From assembly GCA_946699065.1 (NCBI GenBank), contig CAMPDV010000225.1, positions 372,001 through 436,000 on the forward strand: a stretch of DNA of 64,000 nt, given 5' to 3'. Shown one piece after another: positions 51,901 through 64,000 of the stretch. The notes beneath the pieces are model-generated. The model was not told the origin of the DNA and ran no database searches. It saw nothing but the letters and a program-made list of their open reading frames with translations. How positions within the stretch are numbered: position 1 is the stretch's first letter; each line of letters starts with the position of its first letter. This DNA is from Loxodes magnus. Lineage: Eukaryota > Ciliophora > Karyorelictea > Loxodida > Loxodidae. The translations under genes were made by a program, and so were the position numbers.

Positions 51901-54900
51901 GGTATTAAAGTTGAATTAATTGTTCTTAAATGAAATAAAAAAGAAAGAAGATTATAAAAGTAAAAAATGAGTTATAAGAGATAAGTTGAGATATAAGAAA
52001 TAATAGGATAAAATTGAAGATTGATAATATCTAAATGATAGTAATAACTTTTAGATAGGAATATCTTTGTATTACTTAATTTAAAATATATTTAAGTTTT
52101 AAAGCACAAACAAAAATATTTAATAAAACTTATGAAATATTATATTATAGTTTAAAAAGATATTTGATTATTAATTAATTAATATTATAATTTTAATCTT
52201 TTTACAATATAAATCTACTTACTTTTAATTTAATATATTTATATTTTTCAAATTATAGATTTTTAGAATTAAATTCTGAATACATAATAAAAAAGTTAAT
52301 AAGTAAATAATATCATACAAGTTATTTAAATTTATTCTTAGAGAATATATTTTAATAGCCAATAAAGGCTTTTCATAATACTATAATAAAATGCTAACAA
52401 AAGAATAAAAAGAATGTTTACGAAGAAAAATGATAATTTCAATTATTTTAAATGACAGTATCTAATTAAAAAATTGTAAAATAAATAATATATTTAAATT
52501 CCAAGCTTAAAAATAGTTTAATTTAATAATAAATAAATTTAATTTACTCATATATAAAGGTTTTATATAGCAAGTTTATTAAAATAAAATTAGTTTTAAT
52601 TTAAATAAGGTTAGTATATTTATTATATAATGATTTTAATAGGATTATATATATTTTCTTCTTTATATTATTTTCTTAGAAATGTTAATTTTATAAACTT
52701 AATTATTAAGTATTTAGTCTTTAAAAGAAAAGATTTTGGAAACATCTTGCTACAATTAGAAATATTGATTAAAGTTTATTTTAATATTATTCTAAGTTTT
52801 TATTTAGAATAATCAGAAAATTATTATATCTAAATTGAATAAAGGTTGATGAAATTTTAGGTGAATTAAATATTAGTATTATTTATTTAATAATCTTAAT
52901 TTTTAATTTAAATAATTTAATTTAGTTTCTTATTTAAAGCTATTTATTTATAATAATTTAGAACCAATTCAATTATTTTATCCAATATTTTTTCATTTAC
53001 GCATTTTAAAGAATGTACTTCACTAAAAAATTTAAATTAGGATAGCTTAATTCTAGAGTTTCATGTAACCTTTTATAACCATTTTGTTTATTAACTTTAT
53101 TAAATATCGGAAAATATAACCAATTATAAAATGAAATATAAATTTAAATATAAATAACTAAATTTGCAAAAAAGAAAGTTTTATTTATTTCCTTAAGACT
53201 TATAAAGATATAAATACATACCGACACTTTTAGTTTAAATTAAGAAGTTATTTTAAAACAAATTTTGAAAATAAGCTAAAATTAAATGATATAATAGAAA
53301 CTAAATATTTTCAATTATAAAAAATTGAGAAAGTTATATTGATAAAGTGGATATATTTATTAAAGGTTTATGAAATAAGGGTTTAAATGAATATTATTAA
53401 AAAGTAATAATCTTTCTAAAATAGGAAAATTTATAATGGATAGATTAATTATTTTTAGATTTTTAAGAATGGGTTTTTAATTATTTAGTCTCATATTAAA
53501 AGAAAATAATATGAAAGTTAAAAATTTTAATTAATAGTAAATCATTAATTAAATAATAAATAAAATAGAAAGTTAAATAGCTTTACAATTAGAATCTTAT
53601 AACTAAAAAATTTTATTTTTATACACAATCATGGGAAATTACCAAACTCTTTTCTAATTAAGTAATTCAAGTTTCATAGTTGGAGATATTAAGAATTACA
53701 AAGTCAGTTTAAATATATTCTTAAATTAAAAGAGAGCAAAATAAATTAAATTTATTCATATTTTAGAAAAATACAAGATACTCAACTATTACCTATAAAA
53801 CAGGTTTAAAAATATATTAATTCTTAGATTATTTAGAAATTCCTTAAAAATATTTTTAGATCAGTTTATAAAGAAAATTTCAAATCTATAACGAAATTAG
53901 TTTATATCTATGAAAATATTTATAAGCAATAATAGCCTTTTTATTAGGCTTTTTTTAATTCCAATTATGATTTATTATTAATCAAGTGTGGCAAACTCAC
54001 AATGTTTTAATTTTTTTAGCTATCTACTTTAATATTATGTCTCTCAAGAATCTTAATTATGATAAAATTGAATACTTTCTTAAGAAACTAAAAATTCCAA
54101 ACATTTATTATTAAAATAATTTCGTTAACTAATAAACAAAGTTCTTAGAAAAGAAGAAATTACTTAAATTTAGATACTTCGAAAAGAGTAATTTATTAGG
54201 TATTAATTTTTATTTTACAAAGAGTAAAACTTATACCAAACAAAATAGATATTGACGAAATAAAAATTATGACATAGATAAAAAAGAGATAAACTTATAG
54301 TGAAATATGCTTAGCAATGCTGAGATATCAATGTTACAACTAATTATTAAAATTAAATTAAATAAAAATTTCTTTTTTGCTCAGCTTCTATAAAAAAATT
54401 GAAATAGCAAAGACCTTAGACTTGTATCGTTTGTTCTTAGTTAAATTTAAAAAATTCAAAATAATTTAGATGTAAACTCTAATTTTAATAGTTGTAGTCT
54501 AAAGTTAAGTTTATTAAAAAAAGATTTAGTCCAAAAAAGCAAATGATTAAGCATAAGAATTTATCTTACATTTTAATGTAAGCATATCCAAATTGCTTTA
54601 TAATAATTAAACTTTACTAACATTTATTTAACACAATTATAAATTTATCGTATCCAAAAGAAAAATTACTAAATTTTAAAATAATTATAAATAAACAAAG
54701 GCTTCTAAATTGATTTTTTGGATTGAAAATAAGTTTATAGTTTCTTAGTTGCTCCCTATTTTCACTGTTTTAATATTTTATGAACTTTAATAAAGTATTA
54801 TAATAAAGAATTTTAGTTATAATTTACTTAAAAGTTTTATATCTATCTTATGTGATTTATGTATTTATTTTCGTTAAATTCTAACTTAGAGTATATATTT

Positions 54901-55489
54901 TTAAGTAGAGCTATATAAGCCATCAATATGAAAAATTGAGTATAACAAATATTTTTAACTTATTCATTTTAAATAATCTAAAGACTTCTCAGAACTTTAA
55001 GGTATCATAGTTGTAATAGAGTAAAACAATAGATTTATTAATTTTCTAGATATTTATAATTAAGCAAATTTAGTTTATATCCTGTCTTTAATGTTTTATA
55101 GCTGCATTTAATGAGATAAACTATTTTGATTATTTTTTTGATTATTATATACAACAAAATGCACTAAGATTTAAAAAAATGTAGTCAAACAAATTTCTGA
55201 AAAAGAAGCATAAACTAAGCAAAACTTAAGATTTAATAACTAAGATTTAAATTAATAAATCCTTCTGTTAGAGTTAATAAGCACAAATTATTTTATCCAA
55301 AAGAAATAAGTACTAAAAATGAAATTTTCTTATTAGCAACTCTTAAGATTTGGAGTTCTGTATTAAAGGAGATTTTAAAGAGTATCTCTATTCTTACATA
55401 AAGAATTTTGGATTTATACTAATTTTATCTTTGCTAAGCATATCTATAAAGAATTTATTTTAAAGAATATTTTTTTGGAAAGAAAAAAG
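48978..55489. other. Gene-poor, extremely AT-rich stretch
   Basis: About 6.5 kb with no gene I can support, the longest such stretch here. It lies between receptor copy 2 and the fourth zinc-knuckle gene. Open frames exist because TAA and TAG are sense codons, but they are Lys/Asn/Ile/Phe-rich. No tRNA was recognised. The only distinct structure I saw is the palindrome at 50949-50974. Confidence 0.5.
50949..50974. repeat. 26-bp perfect palindrome
   Basis: The sequence is its own reverse complement over 26 bases, centred on ATGCATATGCAT with A/T arms on both sides. Short palindromes of A and T are common here, but this one includes four G/C pairs. A protein-binding or cruciform role is possible, without evidence. 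Confidence 0.7.
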
Positions 55490-56296
55490 ATGGAGCAGAA
55501 CATTAGACTAAATAAAAATCAAATAAGAAATGCTCGGGAAAAGGCTGCTTAAGTACTTCGATAAAAAGAAAAACAATAAGAAGAATCAAGTTTCGACTCA
55601 TAAGGTAAAATAATGATCGGAACTTTGCAAGCTGAAGAATTTAAATCAGATATTTCGGAGGAACTACGACAAAAGATCGAACAAATGTAAAAAATTATAT
55701 CCCGATACGAAGAAAAAATATATAATTAAGACTTATTAATACGGGAACTTACAACAAACATTGACGTGCAAAATAATGAAATGGAAATCCTTAAGAATCA
55801 GCTAATAGAAAACAAGGTAATAACGGAAGAACAACTTTGAATGTAATCGCAATAAAAATCTTAACGTACATCAAAGATGGAAATTGAAAAAACTTTCACT
55901 CCATTATAAAGTGTTTAAGAACAGAAAGAAATTAGATATGATAATAACTTAATTAAAAGACTAGAAAATATTGAAAATAAGCTATTTAAAAAACATATTA
56001 GTCAAAAGAAGATTAAAAAATAATGTTGATATTGCCAATCCAATTACCACTTATTAAGAAGATGTTGAGAATGAAAGAAATTAAATGAAAAGGTATAATA
56101 AAGAACATGAAGAGCATTGAATTTTCTATGAATAACTCCAACAGGAATATACAAATAAAAATTGTCTATGCGCTCTTTTGAAAGCAATCAGTGGTAACCA
56201 TCCACATAAAAAAAATGGTCGCGGTATCCATCCGAGTCAAAAAAATGGAAGCAGGAACTGGTTGAAAGTCCAGAATATGCCAAAACATTTTTTTAA
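55490..56296 (+). CDS. CCHC zinc-knuckle, coiled-coil protein (family member 4), 3' end unresolved
   Basis: The frame starts at ATG 55490. Residues 1-170 are charged and coiled-coil-like (for example LQAEEFKSDISEELRQKIEQ, then MEILKNQLIENKVITEEQL). Residues 179-192 (56024-56065) are a canonical knuckle, CWYCQSNYHLLRRC, followed by WEWKK, RTWRAL and TPTGIYKQKL, matching the pattern after the knuckle at 4877-5647. Several Trp in this region (in CWYC, WEW, RTW, FLW) are encoded by TGA. No TGA occurs in frame for a long way downstream; I end the feature at the TAA 56294-56296 after the last good sequence (SPEYAKTFF), but this is arbitrary. A 20-base GT...AG stretch near 56090 could be an intron that changes the frame. 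Nucleic-acid binding is expected from the knuckle. Confidence 0.58.
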
Positions 56297-56858
56297 CATT
56301 TAGTTTACTATTATTATTATTAATCATATTTTTTTGTGAAGAATGTTTCTTTTTGTAGAAATATCATTGTGATTTTAAAAATTTGGAAGGAAAAATTTTG
56401 CTTGAATCTTTATTAACTAGCTATTAATTTATCTGGTATTTTTCTATAGAAAAAATAAAGAAACTTTTAAAAAGTTTACTTAAATTTTATGGCTATAAAA
56501 ACCATATAAATCAGTAACTTTTTTCACTTTTAGGTTTGTATTTTAAGCTAAATTTTATAAAGTTCCATCTATAGACTTATCAATCTTTTATTTATTAAGA
56601 TAAATTGCATCTTATTTTAGTTAAAATTTCAGTAGAAATTCTCTTTAATTTTAAATTTAGCCAAAAAATTATTAAGTCAAGTAAGAAAAGAGAATTTAAA
56701 ACTTTTAATATTTGCAGAACAAATTTATAATTAAAGGAAAAAATAAATTTATTCTTTGATAAAGAGAAAAATATAAAAATTAATTTTTATTTGACATTTT
56801 TATTATTTTCCGTTAAAAACTTATTTAGATTTAAATAATGATTTCGTAAACTCATAAA
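56297..56858. other. Intergenic stretch before receptor copy 3
   Basis: About 560 AT-rich bases. It holds whatever 3' end the zinc-knuckle gene has and the promoter of receptor copy 3; nothing specific is recognisable. Confidence 0.4.
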
Positions 56859-59800
56859 ATGTATTTCTTTCTACTTGCAATTGTTATTCACCAAACTTTT
56901 TCTTAAACTTTACAAATCATAAGTCAAGAAAATCCAATCTAGCTTTCAAATATTTTGTCTTATTCAACAACATTTTATGATTTTAACTATGATCCTTCCA
57001 CAAGTTCTTAAACTTCGTGAGCTGCTACTGGATGATTCAAACAACAACCCTTATCTGAAAATATTTAACCAATTTTTCTAATAATATAAGATTCTTAGTT
57101 TGTTTCATTTTGCTATAGTTCTGTCTTGAGTTCTTAAACTACTTATATTTATGGAATTTAACCCGAAGTTGCAAAGAGTTCGAACTTTATAATTGATAGT
57201 TCTTGGATTTTTTTCTTGATTTAGCAAAATCAATCTCATTTTAATTGATGTTATGCTAAAGGGATGTACTCACCAAATGATCATTTTTGCGATTCTTAAA
57301 CTTTTGATGACGGAGGATATATTTTCTTTGCCTAGAATGCCTAAATAGATTTAGGATCTTCATAAGGTTACTTTTATTTCGGTTATATGTAAGATGTAAG
57401 ATTTTGAACTGACAATAAATGATTTACTGAAATTGAATTTGTAGATCTTTCTTTACAAAGTCCATGTATTCTCAATTGTATAGGTTATTGCGATAGTCAA
57501 CTCGTAAATCCATGCTAACCTTGTAATGATAGATGTCTTACTTGTAACGGATACTTAGATACAAATTGTTTAACTTGTAGACTTAATTAATATATCGACT
57601 AATCTAAAACTTGCCAATGTAATCAAGGATTTACTTCTATTACAACTAACCCTTTTTAATGTGAATGATGCAATAATTATATGCCTTTTTGCTAAACTTG
57701 TTCTAGTATTTCTTTTTGTACTTCATGTCAATTACCTAAATATTTAAATTTAGATGGAAATTGTTAAGATAATTGCCCTAATACATAATAAGATAAAGAT
57801 AATAATTATAAATGTAAACTTTGTAATGAAGTATTACCTAATTGCTTAAAATGTAACCTTGCCGGAACTATTTGCTCTTAATGTAGTAGTGGATAATATT
57901 TGCAAGGAGGAATTTGTTTACCTTGCAATGTTATGTAAGATTGCTAATCATGCTAAAATGAAGCTACTTGTACTTAGTGTTCTACAAAGTTTCTTTATTT
58001 TAACTTATGCTAAGATTCTTGTCCTCCAACTCATTAAGATCTAAATATAGATAAAATATGTGAGCCTTGCAATTTAGCTATCTTAAATTGCATAGAATGT
58101 ACTTAAGATGGTTTAAAATGTACAAAGTGCGCTGATGGTTTTTATATAGGAATCGACTTTAAATGCTACACATGCTAAGTTTCAAATTGTAAAACATGTT
58201 CAAATGAAGGAAGCTTTTGCAACGAGTGTGGTGCACCTTACAAACTAGAAAAAGCAATAAATAAATGCTCATTAAACTGTTCAAAAACTGAATAAGATAT
58301 AAATTCTGATAGAATATGTAACTACTGTAGTTAAGAAATTTCAAATTGTATAGAATGCTAAGAAAATATTCTTTAATGTACTAAATGTCTACAAGGATAT
58401 TATGTAGATTTCAACTTTTAATGTTCCTCTTGTTAGACTATTAATTCCTTTTGTATAAGTTGCTTAGATAAAAATATTTGTTAAGAATGTTCTTATCCAT
58501 AAAAATTATCTTCCAACTAATGCTTAAGTAAATGTCCTATAACAGAGCAAGACTTTAATAATGATAGAATATGTGAAAGTTGTAATGCTAAAATTTAAAA
58601 TTGTTAATAATGTACAGAAGATGGATTATATTGTACTTTATGTACGAAAGGGTTTTACTTGAGTAACTAACAAGATTAGTGTTTACCTTGCTCAGATTTT
58701 ACTCAAAATTGCTAAGATTGTGATTCTTCTCAGTGTCTTTCGTGCCTAAATTCCTATAAATTAAGTTAAATAGATAAGCAATGCTACGTTCAATGCCCTG
58801 AAACTGAGTAAGATTACGATAACGATGGAATATGCCAACCTTGCAGATAATCAATTTCTAATTGTATTTAATGTGATTAGCTAGGAACTATTTGTAATTT
58901 ATGTGATAAAAGTTTTTGAGTAAATTAAGATAAAAAATGTGATAAATGTTCTCTAAGTATAGAGTTTTGCGGTGAATGTTCTTAAGATGGATAATTTTGT
59001 TCTAGTTGCTTATACCCTAAAAAACTATAAGGTAATTAGTGCTTAGATAGTTGTTTAAAAGGTTATTCTTCCGATTCTTAAAATGTTTGCTAACCTTGCA
59101 ACTATAAAATATCCTAGGATAAATGTGTAGATTCATGCCCTAATAATGAATAAGATATGGATGGAGATAATATTTGCCAAGCCTGTAGTTTTATAATAGG
59201 AAATTGTGAGAAATGTCATGAAGAAAATAGAAAACTTATTTGTGATTAATGTTTCGCTAATAAAACTCCAAGTCAAAATTCTTGTTCTTCATGCGATGCT
59301 ATTCATAAAGATTGTATCTTATGTTAAAATTAGACATAATGTCTGCTGTGTAAAACAAAGCTTTCTTAGAATACATGCAAAGAAAAATGTGATGAGACTG
59401 AATAAGATTACAACTAAGACAAGGTATGTGAATCTTGTAGTAAAGAGATTGAAAATTGTAGCAAATGTGATTAAAGTATTAAGTAGTGCTTAGAATGTGA
59501 AATAGGATTCTTTCCAAAGAACTAAGAATGTATTCCATGTTCTCAGAATCATGTTGATTGTATTAAATGTTCCAATAAAGATATTTGCTTAGCTTGTTCA
59601 AATAGCAAATAAATATTTAATAATAGTTGTATAGAAATTTGCTCTACAACTGAGCATTTCAACGAAATAATAGGAATTTGCTCTCCTTGCTAACTGGTAA
59701 TAAATAATTGTTAAGAATGCTCAGAAGATGCAACTAAATGCCTAGTCTGTCAAAATGGATTCAACTTAACTTAAAATTTTACTTGTGAACAGTACAAAAA

Positions 59801-61547
59801 TTAAACTAATGAAGAGGAACAGGAAATAAGTTAAGAGCTTTCTGAAAGTGAGAAAAAATACATTAAACAGACATAATATGCAAATAAAATGTTTTCAAAT
59901 GCTATAATTGCTTCATCAATCGTAATAGCTCTATTTCAATAAGGAAGTACAGCAGGTTTTACTATTTTCTGAATAATAGTTTTTCTCGATGAGTTATTAT
60001 GTTTAAATGGGTTGCTTAACCTGAAATTTCCAAGTAACTTAGCTTATTTCTATTAATTAAAATAAGTAGGAATTCTTAGTTTCAATTTTGGAATACAAAA
60101 TTAATTTCTAACAAATAGCAAACAAAATGAAATAGCCAACGAAAATTTAAACATTTATAATTATAAGGAAGATATTCTACTTTCTAATATTTATAGAGCT
60201 TCGTTTGAACTATTTATTTAGGTTTTAATATTTTTAGCCTGCTTCATTATTTCTTGAGTTTGAACTGCTAATAAATACTTTAAGAATGTAGTTTCTCATT
60301 TTAAATATTGTTCATTTATAAGGTTTTGCCTAGTTAATACTATTTAACTATGAATAGCTATTCTACTTCAGATGTAGAATTTACAATGAAATGATTGATA
60401 TGCTTGCTTTAACTCTATTTTAGCTTTTGGCCTACTGGTAAGTATTTTTATTTAGATTGTATAGATTCTATTTTTAGCTTTTACAATCTACTAGATTTAT
60501 TAAATGAATAGAGTAAGAATAAATAGAAATTAAGAAAGTGAAAGCTAACTAATGGTAAAATATGGAAGTTTATTTGAAGAGTTTAGAAATGAAGCAAATT
60601 TACCAGTTTCTAGTTTTTATGCTTTATTTATATTACGAAGATTTATAATAAGCTTAGTCATAGTATTTGCTTAGTAGCAGCAAGAACTTTAAATAGTTAC
60701 TATGATAGTTTTAAGTATAGGCTAAATATCTTATTTAGTTTATTTCAATCCTTACAAATCTAAGATTGGCTTGATGTTAAATGTTTTTAACGAACTAACT
60801 TTCTCTGTGATTTACCTTTTGAATTTTTGTTTCGTAGCCTTCGACGAAAAGCATAGAATACTACTAACCTAAGATATGTTTAATGATACAGGTAAGTGCA
60901 TTATATTCCTATCAAGTTTCTTATCTTTTTTAAATATTTCAGTTTGCTTTATAATGCTTCTTGGTTTATTATATCTAAAATACAAAGATCATAGAAATAA
61001 AAACTAGTAGTAGTAAAGAATTTCTCCTTTAAATGAGAAAGATTTAGAATAAAATAATGATTAAGCTAAAATAAGAGAAACTAATTTATAAATGAACAAC
61101 CAAACATTTTTATCTGAAAGATAGGAAAATAATTTATAGCTTTACTTATCCAACTATTATAAAGAGCAACCTGAATAAAGTTAAAACTAAATAGAACTAA
61201 TCAATAAGAAAGGGTTTTCACTTAAATAAAATAGTCCTCAACTCCTATAGAAAATAGATTAAAGAGTACCTTAACATAAGAACTATTCGGAGTTTAAAAA
61301 AAATATAGTGGAGCATCTATTAAAAGAAGCAGAAAAGTTAAAAGTAGATATATCAAGTCTAGATAAGGATTTTAATAATTTAGAAATTTTTGATTATGAA
61401 AAAGACTAAATCGTATCTATTGAAAAAAGGTTTAAAGAAAAAGTTCTAGAATCTCTACAAAAAATTGGCAGTAAACAAGAGAATGAAAATAAAATAAAAT
61501 AGTTGATGATCTGCTTTGATGATATATGTTTAAAGGAGGGAATCTGA
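56859..61547 (+). CDS. Giant Cys-rich multi-membrane receptor, copy 3 (chimeric)
   Basis: A frame of 1562 residues from ATG 56859 to TGA 61545-61547, without introns. The signal peptide (MYFFLLAIVIHQTFSQ), LamG-like region and most Cys-rich modules are almost identical in DNA sequence to copy 2. From about 59535, after EIGFFPKNQEC, the sequence changes abruptly. The last Cys modules, all membrane segments (IIASSIVIALFQQG, IYRASFELFIQVLIFLACFI, FYALFILRRFIISLVIVFA) and the long charged tail are only distantly related to copies 1 and 2. The tail (about residues 1390-1562) is hydrophilic, Gln/Lys/Glu-rich and ends KEGI. TGA as Trp is conserved at 57018-57020 and 57033-57035. A shared ectodomain on a different membrane module suggests that the same ligand class could feed a different output; this is inference. 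Confidence 0.84.
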
Positions 61548-63421
61548 TATCAAAGACATAAACTTATCTTAAATAATTGATATAAAATTATTTTTATTTA
61601 GCAAAGCAAATTCATTTAATTCTTTAAATATAGATTCCATGCTTTAGATTTATATAGGTCATGGATTATTAGGGATAAGCTATGTAATTTATATTAGAAT
61701 GTTTATTTTAAAATAATTAAAAATGATTAAACATAGTTATTTACCTTTAAGCATAAATAATTGAATATTTTAGTTAAGTCTTAAAAATAAAAGGATTTAT
61801 CTTTATATTTTGATTATTATTAAAAGATACTAAATACTTAGAAATATTAAGGAGTCTTTTACAGCTATATCAATTTTAAATTAATTGATTAAGTTAAACA
61901 GTTTCCTTCGCAAATTTTTTTAAAGGAAAAATTTAACTTGGATTGTTCTCTTTATATAGCATTAAAAAATTTTGACTAAAAAGGACAACTCAATGACTAA
62001 TCTAAAAGAAATAGAGTAGTTATATCATTATTATCTTATAAATTTATTTATTCATTTACTCTTGCAATTTTGCTGTAGTCATGCTTTTCTTAATAAACAT
62101 CCTTCTTTTGAGCAAAAATTATTAAATTATTTAATTAGTTTTAGCTTTTGGCTTTTACCAGGAGAATTATGATGTTCTGTAATTTTATTTAAGTAGCCAA
62201 TTTATTTTTATTATCTAGTTTTTTTATTTTTAGTCTTTCGTAATTCTTTTGCTTGATATTGATTTGATAACTTTTATTAATTTCTTCTATCGGATCCAGC
62301 TTACTTAAAGTTCGTTCTTAAATTTTTCATTAATCTGCTTTTTATTCGAAAACAAAAGTTTTCTTCTTCCAAGTTATATCCTTTCAAATGCTTAAATTCT
62401 TTGATTCTTATTTAGATTTTATTATTTTAATGAAAATAGATGCAGACTCAAGATTAAAATTCTATCAGCATTAAATTTAATAAATTATGTACAAACAAGT
62501 ATCAATTAATCAGATTTAGATCTGTCTACAATTTTGTGGTCAATTTTTAATTGGAATTTGCTCTTCCAATCTTATAAATTTTTACTTCCTTTGAGAAATT
62601 TGAAAGAGTTTATGTCTTATTTTTAGGAAGACCATTTCTACATTATCACTAAATTTAACCTTATTTTTATCTGCAGTTTTCATTTCGCTATTTTGTTGAA
62701 ATAATTTGAATTATTTGTTCCAATTAATTAAATTTCTTAGTTACTACAGCACTAATAAATATCTTCCTTCTATTAATTCATTTTTATGATTCTTTTACTT
62801 TAAAATTAAATTTTAATGTATTATTTAATTATTTTTTCTCTCATTTACTAACAATTTTTATAGAAATAAAAATTGTTTTTCTTTAGGATTTTCTACATTA
62901 AGTAATAAGAGTAAAATCATTTTAGATTTTAAATAGATATTAAATTTATTTTTTTCATAAGTATCTTGAATTTTTTCTTCACATTTTTAAATTATTTTTA
63001 CGTAATTTGATTTAAACTATTTTCTATTTTTATTAATTCCCTTAAGTTTCTTATTTTAAATTATGATTTTATTTATTGTGCTTTATGATTTATCTTATGT
63101 ATACAAGTTTCAAATGAAATTAATTTTCTTTTATTACTTAAACCTTAAAAAACTATTTTTTTCTACCTTTACTAAAATTGTTTTGCTATTAAAACTTTAA
63201 CTAAATAAATTTCTTTAAAAATATTAGCTTAGTAATAGCATAATTTTCAAATATAGATTATCATTTAAAGCTATTTTAGAGGTATTCCTTAAAAATAATA
63301 ATATTAGTAAAAAGATTTAGAAAATACTAATAAGGATATTATATAATAATAATCCTATTGCATTGCTTATAAAATTCATCTATCTTTGACATTTTAGGTA
63401 TTTCTTATTTATGAAGAAATG
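61548..63421. other. AT-rich intergenic stretch
   Basis: About 1.9 kb without a supported gene. A minus-strand frame around 62100-62650 is Lys/Asn/Gln-rich and not convincing. It ends where the second copy of the duplicated block begins. Confidence 0.4.
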
Positions 63422-64000
63422 CAATTACACTCTAAGCTTCATAAGAATGAAGATTTCTGATATTTTAAAATGCATCACCATACATTTATAATTATAATTA
63501 TATTTACTTATTTACCTAACTGTATATTTCTAATAAAATGCTTTTTTGACTTATAAGATATTTATGAATCTCTTTAATTAGAAATTGATTATTTAACAGT
63601 ATGCTTAATATTTTTAACTAATAGGCTAAGAGAGAAATACTTTCATGCTAATTAGATTTAATTATCCTTGCATTCCATTTTTTATTTAATAAACTTATTA
63701 TTTAAGCAATAAATCTCTTCTCTAGTATAATGAAAAAGATAAATGTTTCTTATCTCATTTTAGATAACTAATAAAATCAAGTAGCTAGAGGACAAGGAGA
63801 AACGTTCTTGTCAATTTATGAGTTTAACCAATTTGACTTTGCAGAATTAATAGAAAAAATTATAAGTAATCTAGAAAGAAAATTTACTAAGTAAGAGATA
63901 TAAAATTTACTAGTTCCTTCAAGAATCTATTTCAAAAAGCAAGGAATATAAACTTATATTCTCACTTATAGAGGAACTGAAATAAAGCGATCATAATAAT
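63422..64000 (+). repeat. Duplicated block, copy B (cut by the window end)
   Basis: Near-identical to about 40215-40793 with an offset of 23207 bases. It includes about 300 bases upstream of the HTH gene and its first 90 codons. Confidence 0.85.
63730..64000 (+). CDS. Helix-turn-helix protein, copy B, partial
   Basis: The first 90 codons of a second copy of the gene at 40523. ATG 63730 is at the exact matching place. In the visible part only a few substitutions occur, giving conservative changes (Val to Ile, Asp to Glu) and one Asn to Lys, with no frameshift. Mostly conservative changes and an intact frame suggest that both copies are functional. The helix-turn-helix lies beyond the window edge. 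Confidence 0.72.

Overview
The window is very AT-rich nuclear D
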